A stretch of DNA of 7,683 bases from an archaeon (GCA_029563035.1 JAKQTP010000034.1:1-7683), one strand, 5' to 3'; shown: positions 1-6,044, counted from the first letter of the stretch. Notes: generated by a model from the sequence alone, not told the origin. Numbers and translations are program-made.

Positions 1-136
1 CCCCTTGCAACTCCTTCAATAATCCTTGAATTGTTTCTTTATTCATAACAATTTCCAAATTCTTTTCAGAACCCCAAGTATCCAAACTTGTTTGTAAAAA
101 CTTTACAAAATTATTCTTAAATTTAAACTCACTCAT
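1..136 (-). CDS. Hypothetical protein, 5' part only (cut by window edge)
   Basis: The first 45 codons of a gene run off the left edge of the window. It begins MSEFKFKNNFVKFLQTSLD and continues through a Trp-Gly-Ser turn to a helical stretch ending LLKELQG. The ATG at 136 lies 5 bases after the stop of the 105-residue gene and has a GAGGTG Shine-Dalgarno 8 bases ahead, so it is almost certainly the next gene of the same operon. The visible part is amphipathic and lysine-rich, with no signal peptide, membrane segment or zinc ligands. I do not recognise the family, and the function cannot be guessed from this much of it. Confidence 0.7.
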   Translation of the reverse strand, partial: MSEFKFKNNFVKFLQTSLDTWGSEKNLEIVMNKETIQGLLKELQG

Positions 137-141
137 TTCAA

Positions 142-459
142 TTACACCTCTTGGTTTGATTTAACAATAATACTTGAAGCAACTGTTCCAATTGTTTGAA
201 CTTTACCAGTAGCTTTCATTAATTCAACCTGCCTAGACTTTAAAACAACCCAAGCATCATCACTAACCTGAATAGATCTCATTCCCTCTACTGGTTTTCT
301 ATAAAACAATTTTTTATCATCTTTTAAAAAATTATGAGTTCTACAATGTTCAGCCCTATGACAACTTTTGCAAAGTTGAATTATTAATTCTGGAAAATAA
401 GACACATGATGTTTAACAACAGTTTTTGTTTCTCCACAATTATTACATTTCCCTTCCAT
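142..459 (-). CDS. HNH-like zinc protein with RHH-like C-terminal tail
   Basis: This 105-residue protein has two visible parts. Residues 5-38 carry CNNC, then HH at 17-18, then CKSCH at 30-34 and a last His at 38. That spacing fits a small HNH/treble-clef nuclease, in which the Cys pairs hold zinc and the His residues would serve the metal active site. Residues 60-100 read as a strand (MRSIQVSDDAW) followed by two helices, like a ribbon-helix-helix DNA-binding fold. The start at 459 has AGGAGA 9 bases ahead, inside the end of the preceding 43-residue gene, so translation is probably coupled. A sequence-specific nicking or cleaving protein of the element is plausible, but it could equally be a non-catalytic DNA-binding zinc protein. 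The RHH reading is inferred from pattern only. Confidence 0.72.
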   Translation of the reverse strand: MEGKCNNCGETKTVVKHHVSYFPELIIQLCKSCHRAEHCRTHNFLKDDKKLFYRKPVEGMRSIQVSDDAWVVLKSRQVELMKATGKVQTIGTVASSIIVKSNQEV

Positions 460-464
460 AATAA

Positions 465-596
465 TTATCTCCTATTGTTTATTCCATTAATAATTAATTC
501 TGAAGCTAAAAGATATTCAGGCTTTTTAGTATCAACTGATTTTAGTAAATCCTTTGCTTCTTTAGTTATATAAATTTGTCTAACTTCTTGTTTCAT
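465..596 (-). CDS. 43-residue RHH-like small protein
   Basis: This short gene begins MKQEVRQIYITKEAKDLL and ends ASELIINGINNRR. It has the outline of a ribbon-helix-helix regulator: a short strand with alternating polar and hydrophobic residues (RQIYIT), a helix (KEAKDLLKSV) and a second helix (YLLASELIINGI). Proteins of this size and fold usually bind DNA as dimers and repress nearby promoters, so it could control its own operon. The strongest Shine-Dalgarno in the window (AAGGAGG, 605-611) sits 8 bases ahead of its ATG, which supports it strongly despite its length. Its stop lies 5 bases before the next gene's ATG. The fold is inferred from pattern, and no target site is known. Confidence 0.65.
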   Translation of the reverse strand: MKQEVRQIYITKEAKDLLKSVDTKKPEYLLASELIINGINNRR

Positions 597-723
597 TCAA
601 ATAACCTCCTTGATCCTTTGAACAGTTTATTAGGTTCTGCGACCTCTTGAACTCTTTTACATTTGTTTTCTTTAACCCAATTACTATATACCGTAACATA
701 ACACCTCTTACAATATAATACAT
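593..723 (-). pseudogene. Possible frameshifted Cys-rich mini-gene
   Basis: One frame from about 721 to 593 reads like protein: CKRCYVTVYSNWVKENKCKR, then VQEVAEPNKLFKGSRRLFE. It ends in a TGA that overlaps the ATG of the 43-residue gene as ATGA, the usual sign of coupled translation. A CxxC pair and a third Cys hint at a half zinc ribbon. However, this frame has no ATG, GTG or TTG start after its upstream stop at 728-730. An ATG at 723 lies in another frame, and removing two bases (AT at 713-714) would join it to give MYYCKRC. It may be a decayed gene, an assembly error, or merely a leader for the small genes that follow. Confidence 0.3.
605..611 (-). promoter_or_regulatory. Strong Shine-Dalgarno for the 43-residue gene
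   Basis: AAGGAGG lies 8 bases ahead of the ATG at 596. It is the best ribosome binding site in the window and fixes the start of a gene that is otherwise too short to trust. Confidence 0.7.
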
Positions 724-726
724 TAA

Positions 727-738
727 CTTATATATAAA
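727..738 (-). promoter_or_regulatory. Candidate internal archaeal TATA box
   Basis: Read on the minus strand, TTTATATATAAG lies just after the primase stop codon. An archaeal TATA box here would start transcription near 705-710. That would give the small RHH/HNH genes their own transcript apart from the primase. There is no independent evidence for the start point. Confidence 0.45.
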
Positions 739-746
739 CATATCGT

Positions 747-3161
747 TTAATCCAATCCATCATAACAAGACTCACAATAAGCAACCCTCTTATCTTTATT
801 AATAGCAACAATATCACACCTACCACCACAACCAGAACAACGACCAACAAACAAATCACCATCAACCAAAACAAGATCAGCTTTAGATACCGAAGATACC
901 AAAGATACCTTAACTTCACTTAGTTTCTTACATATAGGCGACTGAGTGGGTATTGAGGTATCTTCGGTATCTTTGGTATCTTTAAACCCAGAACCAGCAG
1001 TCATAACCCCACTAGGTCTTGATAACCCAATAACATAAACCCAAGTAGTGTTCTGATTATGAGGAGGATGTCGCTTTTCAGTAGTAAACCCAAGATTCTC
1101 TAACTGATCACTAATCTCACGCTTACTCATACCTCTCAAACCTTTTCCTTGAAGATACAAACTAAACTCGTCAAACAATTCAAAGAAAGGAACTTTACCA
1201 TTAACATCCTTAACAAAAACATCTTCAATAAATTGTTTTAAAGGATTAGAATGTTTTTCATAATCTTTTTGTCTATCTTCAACACTTCCTTCATGACTAA
1301 ACTTATTTTCTTTTACAAGCCTTGCTAAATACTTAATAGACTTCCTAGCAAGATTTGAATATTCAATTTCAGGAATTGTTTTCAAAACATCACCATTCTC
1401 TTTAAACTCGTTTGGAAAATCAATAATTAACCATCTACGATAAAACCCTTTAGTTCTATCATTTGTTTGTGGTAAAGCATTTGTTGCAATAACAATTTTT
1501 GCATAATTAACATCATCAAAACCATTCTTCCCTTTATATTCAAATCCAACTGGATCTTGTCCACAAAGTCTTTTCAGTTTTTCTGTTTTACTTATTGTAG
1601 CAAAATTAGTTTCTCCCATTAAACACAAAAGTTTTTTATGCAACTTTGATGATTCAAATCTTGACGACATTAAAGCATCTAAATCAGTAGAGCAATAATT
1701 TGAATCTCCCACAAACTTTTTCAACAAGTTAATAAATTTACTTTTACCATTACTCCCTGAACCTATCAAACAAAATATTCTGTGAATAAAATATTCATTG
1801 GATAAAGAATAAGAAAGTATTTCATAAAGTAATTCTTTTTTATCTTCACCAACCCACTCTGAAAATAGTTTATCCATTACAGGAGTATCATCAGATTCAC
1901 CAATAGTGAAAGGAATTGGGTTAACAGCAAAATATTCTTTAGTAGCTGGAAAAATTTCTTTAGTAGAAATGTTAACAATTTTATCTTTAAACTGAACTGC
2001 CTCAGAAGGCAAAGGCTTTGGAGAAAACTTTCTACCTTCTCGTCTTAACCCTTCCAAAATCATTGACTTCATTTTTGCATCAAGAGTTCCTGATCCATAA
2101 TCAAGACTTTTATCAACAGCATTCATTATGTCTACATCATCAACTATTTTCCAACAAAAGTTTTCTTCACACCAAATCCACCATAAATTATTTTTGTCAA
2201 AATATATTCCTTGTTCTTTAACAATCATTTTAGTAAATTCTGCAACATCAGTTCTGTCTTTTAAACTTCTTGATAAGTTATCAATTATCTTTTCTTTACT
2301 TTCTTCTCGTTTTCTTATTCTTTCAGGAACGACTGCTCCAAATTCTTCAATAGCAATTTTTAAAACCTTTTTAAAGTTTTCTCCTTTCAATGGTTTTCCT
2401 GCTTCTTCACAATCGCAGAATCCTCTAATCATTGCAATTAAAGATAAGGCATCCCCTCCTACATGATGTCTGAAACAAAACCAAAATCCTTTAACAGTAT
2501 CTATTTCAAAGTTTTGTCCTGTACTTGAACCATGAGTTGGATGTTCTCCCCTGTATTTACCAGAACCACAATTAGTCAAACTTTTTAAGTCCATTACTTT
2601 ACTAATGTCTATTTGTATTCTTTCTCCATCTTGGATAATGTTTTGTTGTACTTCTTCGTTTTTAATTTCTAAAAAACCAGCAAGAGCATAACTTATTTCT
2701 TCAATAGTGGTTTTGTTTAAAGGTAAATCATTTATTACTTTGTATTCTTTATTATTTATTTTACTTGGTGGGATCATTGATTGTCCATTACCTCTAAGTT
2801 CTCCACAATGTTTTCCATCTTTTGTTAAGTCAATTATTTTTTCAAGTTCATCATTTACAAATAAGTATTGTCTACCCCCACTTGGAGTTTCATAAGCAAA
2901 TGTTTTTGGTAGCATTGCTTCCACTAATCTTACTGTTTCTTCATAAAAAGGATTATCTCCTTTTTTGTCTAAGTCTATTGATATTACTCCATAAGTTTTT
3001 CCTAAAAGTATTCCTGTGTTTCCTTTATGTTCTTGATATTCTTTATCATCAAATTTCCAGTTACCTGTTTTTCCCCACGCTTTGTCTAATGGTTGTTTTG
3101 AATCTTGCATTACTCTTGTAAATCTAAAGTTGGGGTTTTGGAGTTGAATTGGAAGTTGCAT
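747..3161 (-). CDS. Prim-pol / SF3 helicase replication protein
   Basis: This 804-residue multidomain replication initiator probably primes and unwinds the element's DNA. Residues 1-165 form an archaeo-eukaryotic prim-pol domain: ISIDLD with D63 and D65, TPSGG at 92-96, and ELRGNG at 121-126 followed by PPS at 131-133. The usual SGGxH histidine is Gln98. Residues 198-240 form a DnaG-like zinc finger (C198, H207/H210, C229, H232, then GGDALSLI). About 290-450 resembles the D5 N-terminal region. The SF3 helicase follows: Walker A GSGSNGKS 467-474, Walker B ending in E517, sensor IATNA 558-562, and an RR pair at 575-576. A winged helix lies near 640-715. A repeat-coded linker (727-760) leads to a C-terminal zinc ribbon (Cys 775, 778, 782, 796, 799). 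The ATG lies 1 base after the HNH stop, with GGGAG 10 bases ahead. Confidence 0.93.
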   Translation of the reverse strand: MQLPIQLQNPNFRFTRVMQDSKQPLDKAWGKTGNWKFDDKEYQEHKGNTGILLGKTYGVISIDLDKKGDNPFYEETVRLVEAMLPKTFAYETPSGGRQYLFVNDELEKIIDLTKDGKHCGELRGNGQSMIPPSKINNKEYKVINDLPLNKTTIEEISYALAGFLEIKNEEVQQNIIQDGERIQIDISKVMDLKSLTNCGSGKYRGEHPTHGSSTGQNFEIDTVKGFWFCFRHHVGGDALSLIAMIRGFCDCEEAGKPLKGENFKKVLKIAIEEFGAVVPERIRKREESKEKIIDNLSRSLKDRTDVAEFTKMIVKEQGIYFDKNNLWWIWCEENFCWKIVDDVDIMNAVDKSLDYGSGTLDAKMKSMILEGLRREGRKFSPKPLPSEAVQFKDKIVNISTKEIFPATKEYFAVNPIPFTIGESDDTPVMDKLFSEWVGEDKKELLYEILSYSLSNEYFIHRIFCLIGSGSNGKSKFINLLKKFVGDSNYCSTDLDALMSSRFESSKLHKKLLCLMGETNFATISKTEKLKRLCGQDPVGFEYKGKNGFDDVNYAKIVIATNALPQTNDRTKGFYRRWLIIDFPNEFKENGDVLKTIPEIEYSNLARKSIKYLARLVKENKFSHEGSVEDRQKDYEKHSNPLKQFIEDVFVKDVNGKVPFFELFDEFSLYLQGKGLRGMSKREISDQLENLGFTTEKRHPPHNQNTTWVYVIGLSRPSGVMTAGSGFKDTKDTEDTSIPTQSPICKKLSEVKVSLVSSVSKADLVLVDGDLFVGRCSGCGGRCDIVAINKDKRVAYCESCYDGLD
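885..981. repeat. Inverted array of six 9-base units inside the primase gene
   Basis: Two 26-base arms (885-910 and 956-981) are inverted copies with two mismatches, separated by 45 bases. Each arm is itself three head-to-tail units of the GGTATCTTT/GGTATCTTC type. In the mRNA the arms would pair with only one true mismatch, because the other difference becomes a G-U pair. The units code KDTKDTEDT on one side and KVSLVSSVSK on the other, an unstructured linker between the helicase and the zinc ribbon. Confidence 0.9.
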
Positions 3162-3162
3162 T

Positions 3163-3588
3163 TTAAACCAACTCCCATAATTGTTTTGTTTCTTTCTTTT
3201 GTCGTTCTATTTTGTTTTTTCTTTTACCCCAAAACATTTCATCAAATATAAGTTTCTTTTCTATTGGGTAATGATTCATTATTTCTAAAAATGTAAGGAA
3301 AACAAAATCTTCCATTGTGCCTTTTATTATATTGCATTCAGTACAACATAAACAAGTGTTTTCTATTGAGTTATTGCCTCCTTTGCATTTTGGTACTTTG
3401 TGATCTAAGCTTACAACTTTTCTATAAGGATAAATATCTGTTGCAAGTAATTTATCTCCACAATAATAACAAAGTAATTCTTGTTCATCAGTTAATCCAG
3501 TTTTTTGTTTTAGTTCTTCCCAAGTGTCAAATTTTATTCCATGTTTATTATATCTTGAAAATATTGCTTTTTTCATTTCATCAATCAT
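3163..3588 (-). CDS. HNH endonuclease
   Basis: This 141-residue protein has a complete classical HNH motif. CYYC at 40-43 and CTEC at 82-85 form the structural zinc site. The active-site strands show D62-H63 in SLDHKVPKCKGGNN, then N77 and a closing NIIKG at 86-90. The proteins best known for this form are metal-dependent, free-standing DNA endonucleases of phages, plasmids and homing elements. The first 35 residues and the last 45 (very Lys-rich) lie outside the fold and may help hold DNA. Its ATG overlaps the TGA of the 56-residue gene (ATGA), with GAGGTG 5 bases ahead, and its stop is 1 base before the primase start. With the methyltransferase two genes upstream it could form a restriction pair, or it may process replicating DNA. 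The fold is certain, the substrate is not. Confidence 0.9.
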   Translation of the reverse strand: MIDEMKKAIFSRYNKHGIKFDTWEELKQKTGLTDEQELLCYYCGDKLLATDIYPYRKVVSLDHKVPKCKGGNNSIENTCLCCTECNIIKGTMEDFVFLTFLEIMNHYPIEKKLIFDEMFWGKRKNKIERQKKETKQLWELV

Positions 3589-3755
3589 TCTTCCACCTCG
3601 TCTATTGTTGTTCTGCTGGTTGGGAATGATTTTATTAAACCATTTTTTGGATCTATAAATTTTACCATTCCTTCTTCTAAAGTGTATTCGTTTACTTTGT
3701 ATTTTAGTATATTTTCGTCTAAAGTTAAAACTTGGATTAAGTATTTTTTCTCCAT
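3585..3755 (-). CDS. 56-residue hypothetical protein
   Basis: This small acidic protein begins MEKKYLIQVLTLDENILKYK and ends TSRTTIDEVEE. Alternating hydrophobic residues (KYLIQVLTL, ILKYKV, MVKFID, LIKSFP) suggest a small beta-sheet barrel, as in many short phage accessory proteins. I do not recognise the family. The frame is open upstream to 3824, but that part overlaps the methyltransferase 3' end. The ATG at 3755 is preferred because it has GAGGTT 8 bases ahead and lies 1 base after the methyltransferase TAG. Its stop overlaps the HNH start. Being locked between a methyltransferase and an HNH nuclease, it could be an accessory to either, but that is inference from position only. Confidence 0.7.
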   Translation of the reverse strand: MEKKYLIQVLTLDENILKYKVNEYTLEEGMVKFIDPKNGLIKSFPTSRTTIDEVEE

Positions 3756-3756
3756 A

Positions 3757-4434
3757 CTAAAACAACCTCGTTTGAGCTTTCCATTTTTCTGCTCGTAAAT
3801 TACAAGTTTTAAAATGGTTTTCATCTAATTCTATTCCAATAAATCTTCTTTCATGTTTTAAAGAAGCTTCTCCAGTTGTTCCTGAACCCATAAATGGATC
3901 TAAAATTAAATCACCTTTGTCAGAATAATGTAAAATAAGTTCTTCCATTAGTTCTAAAGGTTTAGTTGTTGGGTGGTTGTATTCTTTGTGTGCTATTGTT
4001 CTGTGGTTTAATACAGAATAACCCATCTTTGAATCTTTACCTTTTTTTACAAATTCATCAGATTTTTTGAATATTAAAATCATCTCACTTGAATACCAAA
4101 TATTATTGTGTTGAGATCCTGCGTATTGACTTCCAGCAGGTTTATTCCAAATTAATAATCTTTGATAATTTAATGGGTATTTTTCTAAAATTTTTGGGAG
4201 CATTGAACTTGCACAAAACCAAACCACCCCTGTTTTTGTTACCCTTAAACATTGATTTAACCATTCATTTAAGTTTTCTAAAAAGTGTTCTTTATCATCC
4301 CATTCTTCTTCTTTTCTAACCCCATAAGGTGGATCTGTTATAACAACATCCACACAATTATCAGGTAGTTGTTTTAAAACTTCTAGGCAATCTCCTTGTA
4401 TTAAGTTTAGTTTTTTGTTTAAATCTATTTCCAT
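3757..4434 (-). CDS. Beta-class DNA methyltransferase (DPPY)
   Basis: This is a 225-residue S-adenosylmethionine-dependent DNA methyltransferase. The catalytic motif VVITDPPYG lies at residues 30-38. A variable target-recognition middle follows, then HPTTKP and the cofactor motif LDPFMGSGTT at 178-187, closed by GIELDENHF. Catalytic motif first and cofactor motif last is the beta class. DPPY favours N6-adenine as the product, but N4-cytosine cannot be excluded. It is full length for a minimal enzyme. ATG 4434 is chosen because homologues start just before the GDCLEVL strand. An in-frame ATG at 4482 or GTG at 4491 would add 16-19 residues, and the Shine-Dalgarno evidence is weak for all three. 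No cognate restriction gene adjoins it except possibly the HNH protein, so it may be a solitary phage/plasmid-type methylase. The target is unknown. Confidence 0.9.
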   Translation of the reverse strand: MEIDLNKKLNLIQGDCLEVLKQLPDNCVDVVITDPPYGVRKEEEWDDKEHFLENLNEWLNQCLRVTKTGVVWFCASSMLPKILEKYPLNYQRLLIWNKPAGSQYAGSQHNNIWYSSEMILIFKKSDEFVKKGKDSKMGYSVLNHRTIAHKEYNHPTTKPLELMEELILHYSDKGDLILDPFMGSGTTGEASLKHERRFIGIELDENHFKTCNLRAEKWKAQTRLF

Positions 4435-4524
4435 GTTTTTCTCACTTCTCCAGTATTTTTTGTTTTCCTTCTGGGAAAACATTTCTAGCACTTTTCAAAT
4501 GCTATAACTATTATATCTTATCTT

Positions 4525-4536
4525 GTTTATATATTT
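4525..4536 (-). promoter_or_regulatory. TATA box of the replication operon
   Basis: On the minus strand the box reads AAATATATAAAC. Archaeal spacing puts the start of transcription near 4504, leaving about 22 bases before ATG 4482 or about 70 before ATG 4434. A TATAAT lies at 4510-4515, but it has no good -35 partner 17 bases ahead, so an archaeal reading is preferred. Confidence 0.55.
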
Positions 4537-4616
4537 ATGTGTTGCCATGTGAATCCGTCTTTGTCTGTTCGTCTGGTTTTTGGAAAACCCATTGAATCAT
4601 AGCCATAGTTCTTCAT
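4527..4616 (-). CDS. Possible 29-residue ORF in the promoter region
   Basis: A short frame begins MKNYGYDSMGFPKTRR and ends GFTWQHINI, finishing inside the TATA box of the operon downstream. GGAG lies 9 bases ahead of ATG 4616, the same spacing as the real genes nearby; an ATG at 4625 directly abuts the GGAG. The composition is protein-like and less AT-rich than its surroundings. Just upstream, an overlapping frame (about 4687-4604) reads WLTYPNNGDDSDEELWL before its stop. A two-base change would join both into one product of about 45 residues with no clear start. It may be a leader peptide, a remnant of a broken gene, or chance. Confidence 0.3.
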   Translation of the reverse strand: MKNYGYDSMGFPKTRRTDKDGFTWQHINI

Positions 4617-4676
4617 CAGAGTCATCTCCGTTGTTTGGGTATGTCAGCCATATTATTATGTAGTACAGAAAGAGTT

Positions 4677-4736
4677 AAAAATTGACAAGGTGTTTATATA
4701 TGTATATATAAAAAATTGACAAGGTGTTTAAATATG
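4677..4736. repeat. 26-base direct repeat, 34-base period, over promoter and start
   Basis: Copies at 4677-4702 and 4711-4736 differ at one base, and the shared core is AAAAATTGACAAGGTGTTTA. Each ends in an ATATG start triplet preceded by AAGGTG. The first copy's ATG opens only Met-Tyr-Ile-stop; the second copy's ATG (4734) opens the gene that follows. The minus strand of the first copy contains TATATAAACACC (4689-4700), a box facing the other way. The array could be an operator bound by a dimeric regulator, or a duplicated leader. Confidence 0.85.
4701..4715 (+). promoter_or_regulatory. TATA box of the plus-strand gene
   Basis: TGTATATATAAAAAA is centred near 4707, so an archaeal start would fall near 4733. 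That is either leaderless on ATG 4734 or about 37 bases ahead of ATG 4770. A TTGACA at 4682-4687 with a TATATA 17 bases later could also be read as a bacterial promoter. Confidence 0.5.
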
Positions 4737-5012
4737 GGAAATTATTACTTTGACATATGGGGTTCTAAAATGATAAAGTTTACAGTCCAATTTTGGACTA
4801 ATAATCTACCAAAAGGAACAAACAATAGAACTGCTTGGGGAGCAGGAGCAATACACATTGTTGCAAACAAATCACGAGGAGTTAAGCATGACCACGTATT
4901 TTTTAATGAACTAAATGAGTTTATGCCAAAGTTTCAGGAATTAATGGACAAACACGAAATTAAATTAATAACTCGACCAGAAAAGTACGTTGAAGTCAAA
5001 TTAAGCAAGTAA
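4734..5012 (+). CDS. Hypothetical protein, conserved-looking small fold
   Basis: This 92-residue protein is the only plus-strand gene. From residue 13 it reads MIKFTVQFWTNNLPKGTNNR, then TAWGAGAIHIVANKSRG, and ends in an acidic helix (FNELNEFMPKFQELMDKH) and a short strand. The pattern of strands followed by a helix is compact and soluble, with no membrane segment and no known catalytic motif. I do not recognise the family with certainty. ATG 4734 has AAGGTG 7 bases ahead, but that site lies in the duplicated leader. ATG 4770, with GGGG 7 bases ahead and about 37 bases after the predicted transcript start, is an equally good choice and gives 80 residues; a TTG at 4716 is also in frame. Its last 12 bases overlap the end of the convergent methyltransferase gene. 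Confidence 0.72.
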   Translation: MGNYYFDIWGSKMIKFTVQFWTNNLPKGTNNRTAWGAGAIHIVANKSRGVKHDHVFFNELNEFMPKFQELMDKHEIKLITRPEKYVEVKLSK

Positions 5013-6044
5013 TTTAGAAACAAACAATAGTTCTTTGTTACCATTTATTTTTGACGTGCAGACATGGGCGCCATTATAATCCTTGGAGTAGAGTTTTGTT
5101 TTTCCGTAGCCATTTAAAACTTCAAGAATTTCATTTGGTTTTAATATCCCGTGATTATTATAACTCATTATTATTGTTTTTGCGTTCGTATTGCCAATTA
5201 AGTCTTCAAATACTTCTCTTGCATTAGAACGTGAGGAATATTTACTTTTCTTATTTGTGAAATCTGCTTTTTTTGCTTTTCCAAATACTTTGGGTTTTTT
5301 CCATTCAACAATATTTTCAAGAAAATGGTAATTATTACAATATTGGCGACAAGTATATGGCGGGTCTAAATAAAGAATGTCAATATCATTTAATTTTTTT
5401 ATTAATTTATTTGCATCGGTTTGATAAACCTTATTTAAAGAATTATTTTTGTTAGATAATTTTGGCATTCTTAACTCAATTTCTTTAAGTGCCCCGTGGT
5501 ATGTTACTTGTCTACCTTGTGAATCGTAAAGATTTGGGTTAAATTCTTTTAAGTATGCCTCATATTGTGTAATAATATTAGAACATTTGTCTACTGCATA
5601 AAATAAAGAGGTTAATAAGAAATAATATTCATCCTTATTTATTATTTTGGAATTTTTTAGTTGTTCAATCTTTTCACGTATTGAATCTATTTTCATAGCG
5701 TTTTGTTCAGTAATAAAAGTGTTACTAAAGTTTTTGAAAACATACCCTTTTTTCCCTTTCAAATTATTCAAACGTGTAATTATTTTTTCCATACTATTAG
5801 AACGTATCTTTGTTGCACTAATCCATGTGTTTAGTGCACAAAAATTATGAAAAAGAATGTCATTTGCAATTATTTGTTTATCGTCTTGATTAAAATAATT
5901 AGCAACAGAGCCTGTTCCAGAAAATATATCAACAAAAGTAGTCCATTTTGGTACTTCTTTAGATATTACCTTATCAAGAAATGGTAAGAGCTTTGTCTTA
6001 TTTCCATAATATCTTCTATTACCAATCTCAAGAGTAGACACCAT
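5001..6044 (-). CDS. D12-class N6-adenine DNA methyltransferase of an R-M pair
   Basis: This 347-residue alpha-class (Dam/D12-type) adenine methyltransferase has its cofactor motifs first: RRYYGNKTKLLPFL at 10-23 (motif X) and DIFSGTGSV at 39-47 (motif I). A long target-recognition region follows, then the catalytic YLDPPYTCRQY with DPPY at 227-230 and NYHFLENIVEW just after. The RQYxxNYHxLE extension is typical of the methylases of type II and IIS systems, I recall, rather than of housekeeping Dam. Its ATG directly follows the nuclease stop (TAGATG), with GAGG 6 bases ahead, so it is translationally coupled. It would protect the element and host from the partner nuclease. The target sequence is unknown. 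Its 3' end overlaps the plus-strand gene by 12 bases. Five of its Arg codons are CGN, rarer in the replication operon. Confidence 0.92.
   Translation of the reverse strand: MVSTLEIGNRRYYGNKTKLLPFLDKVISKEVPKWTTFVDIFSGTGSVANYFNQDDKQIIANDILFHNFCALNTWISATKIRSNSMEKIITRLNNLKGKKGYVFKNFSNTFITEQNAMKIDSIREKIEQLKNSKIINKDEYYFLLTSLFYAVDKCSNIITQYEAYLKEFNPNLYDSQGRQVTYHGALKEIELRMPKLSNKNNSLNKVYQTDANKLIKKLNDIDILYLDPPYTCRQYCNNYHFLENIVEWKKPKVFGKAKKADFTNKKSKYSSRSNAREVFEDLIGNTNAKTIIMSYNNHGILKPNEILEVLNGYGKTKLYSKDYNGAHVCTSKINGNKELLFVSKLLA

Noticed and set aside
583..699. ATG at 699 opening a 39-residue minus-strand frame (MLRYIVIGLKKTN).
   Set aside because: It has no clear Shine-Dalgarno, runs past the start of the well-supported 43-residue gene, and reads less like protein than the CKRC frame over the same bases.
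728..919. A 63-residue minus-strand frame rich in Leu and Val that could look like a membrane protein.
   Set aside because: It lies in another frame of the primase 3' end, whose own frame shows a clear zinc ribbon. The hydrophobic run comes from GTTGTTGTG-type codons for Gly/Cys/Val seen out of phase.
2018..3629. Several open plus-strand frames of 60-110 codons opposite the primase and HNH genes.
   Set aside because: They are Leu/Phe/Ser-rich shadows of AT-rich minus-strand genes that have clear catalytic motifs.
4540..4675. Less AT-rich intergenic stretch considered as a tRNA or structured RNA.
   Set aside because: No cloverleaf, TTC arm or long stem could be found on either strand.
4682..4744. 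TTGACA boxes in both repeat copies as bacterial -35 elements.
   Set aside because: The first has only a weak -10 (TATATA at 17 bases) and the second has none. TATA boxes and gene content favour archaea. Kept as an alternative only.
4784..4799. Perfect 7-base stem with a 2-base loop (AGTCCAA TT TTGGACT).
   Set aside because: It lies inside the coding region of the plus-strand gene and a 2-base loop is too tight for a stable hairpin. A chance dyad is the simplest reading.
5001..5012. Tail-to-tail overlap considered as a bidirectional terminator.
   Set aside because: There is no inverted repeat at the 12-base overlap, and no defined T-run that could be told from the AT-rich background.
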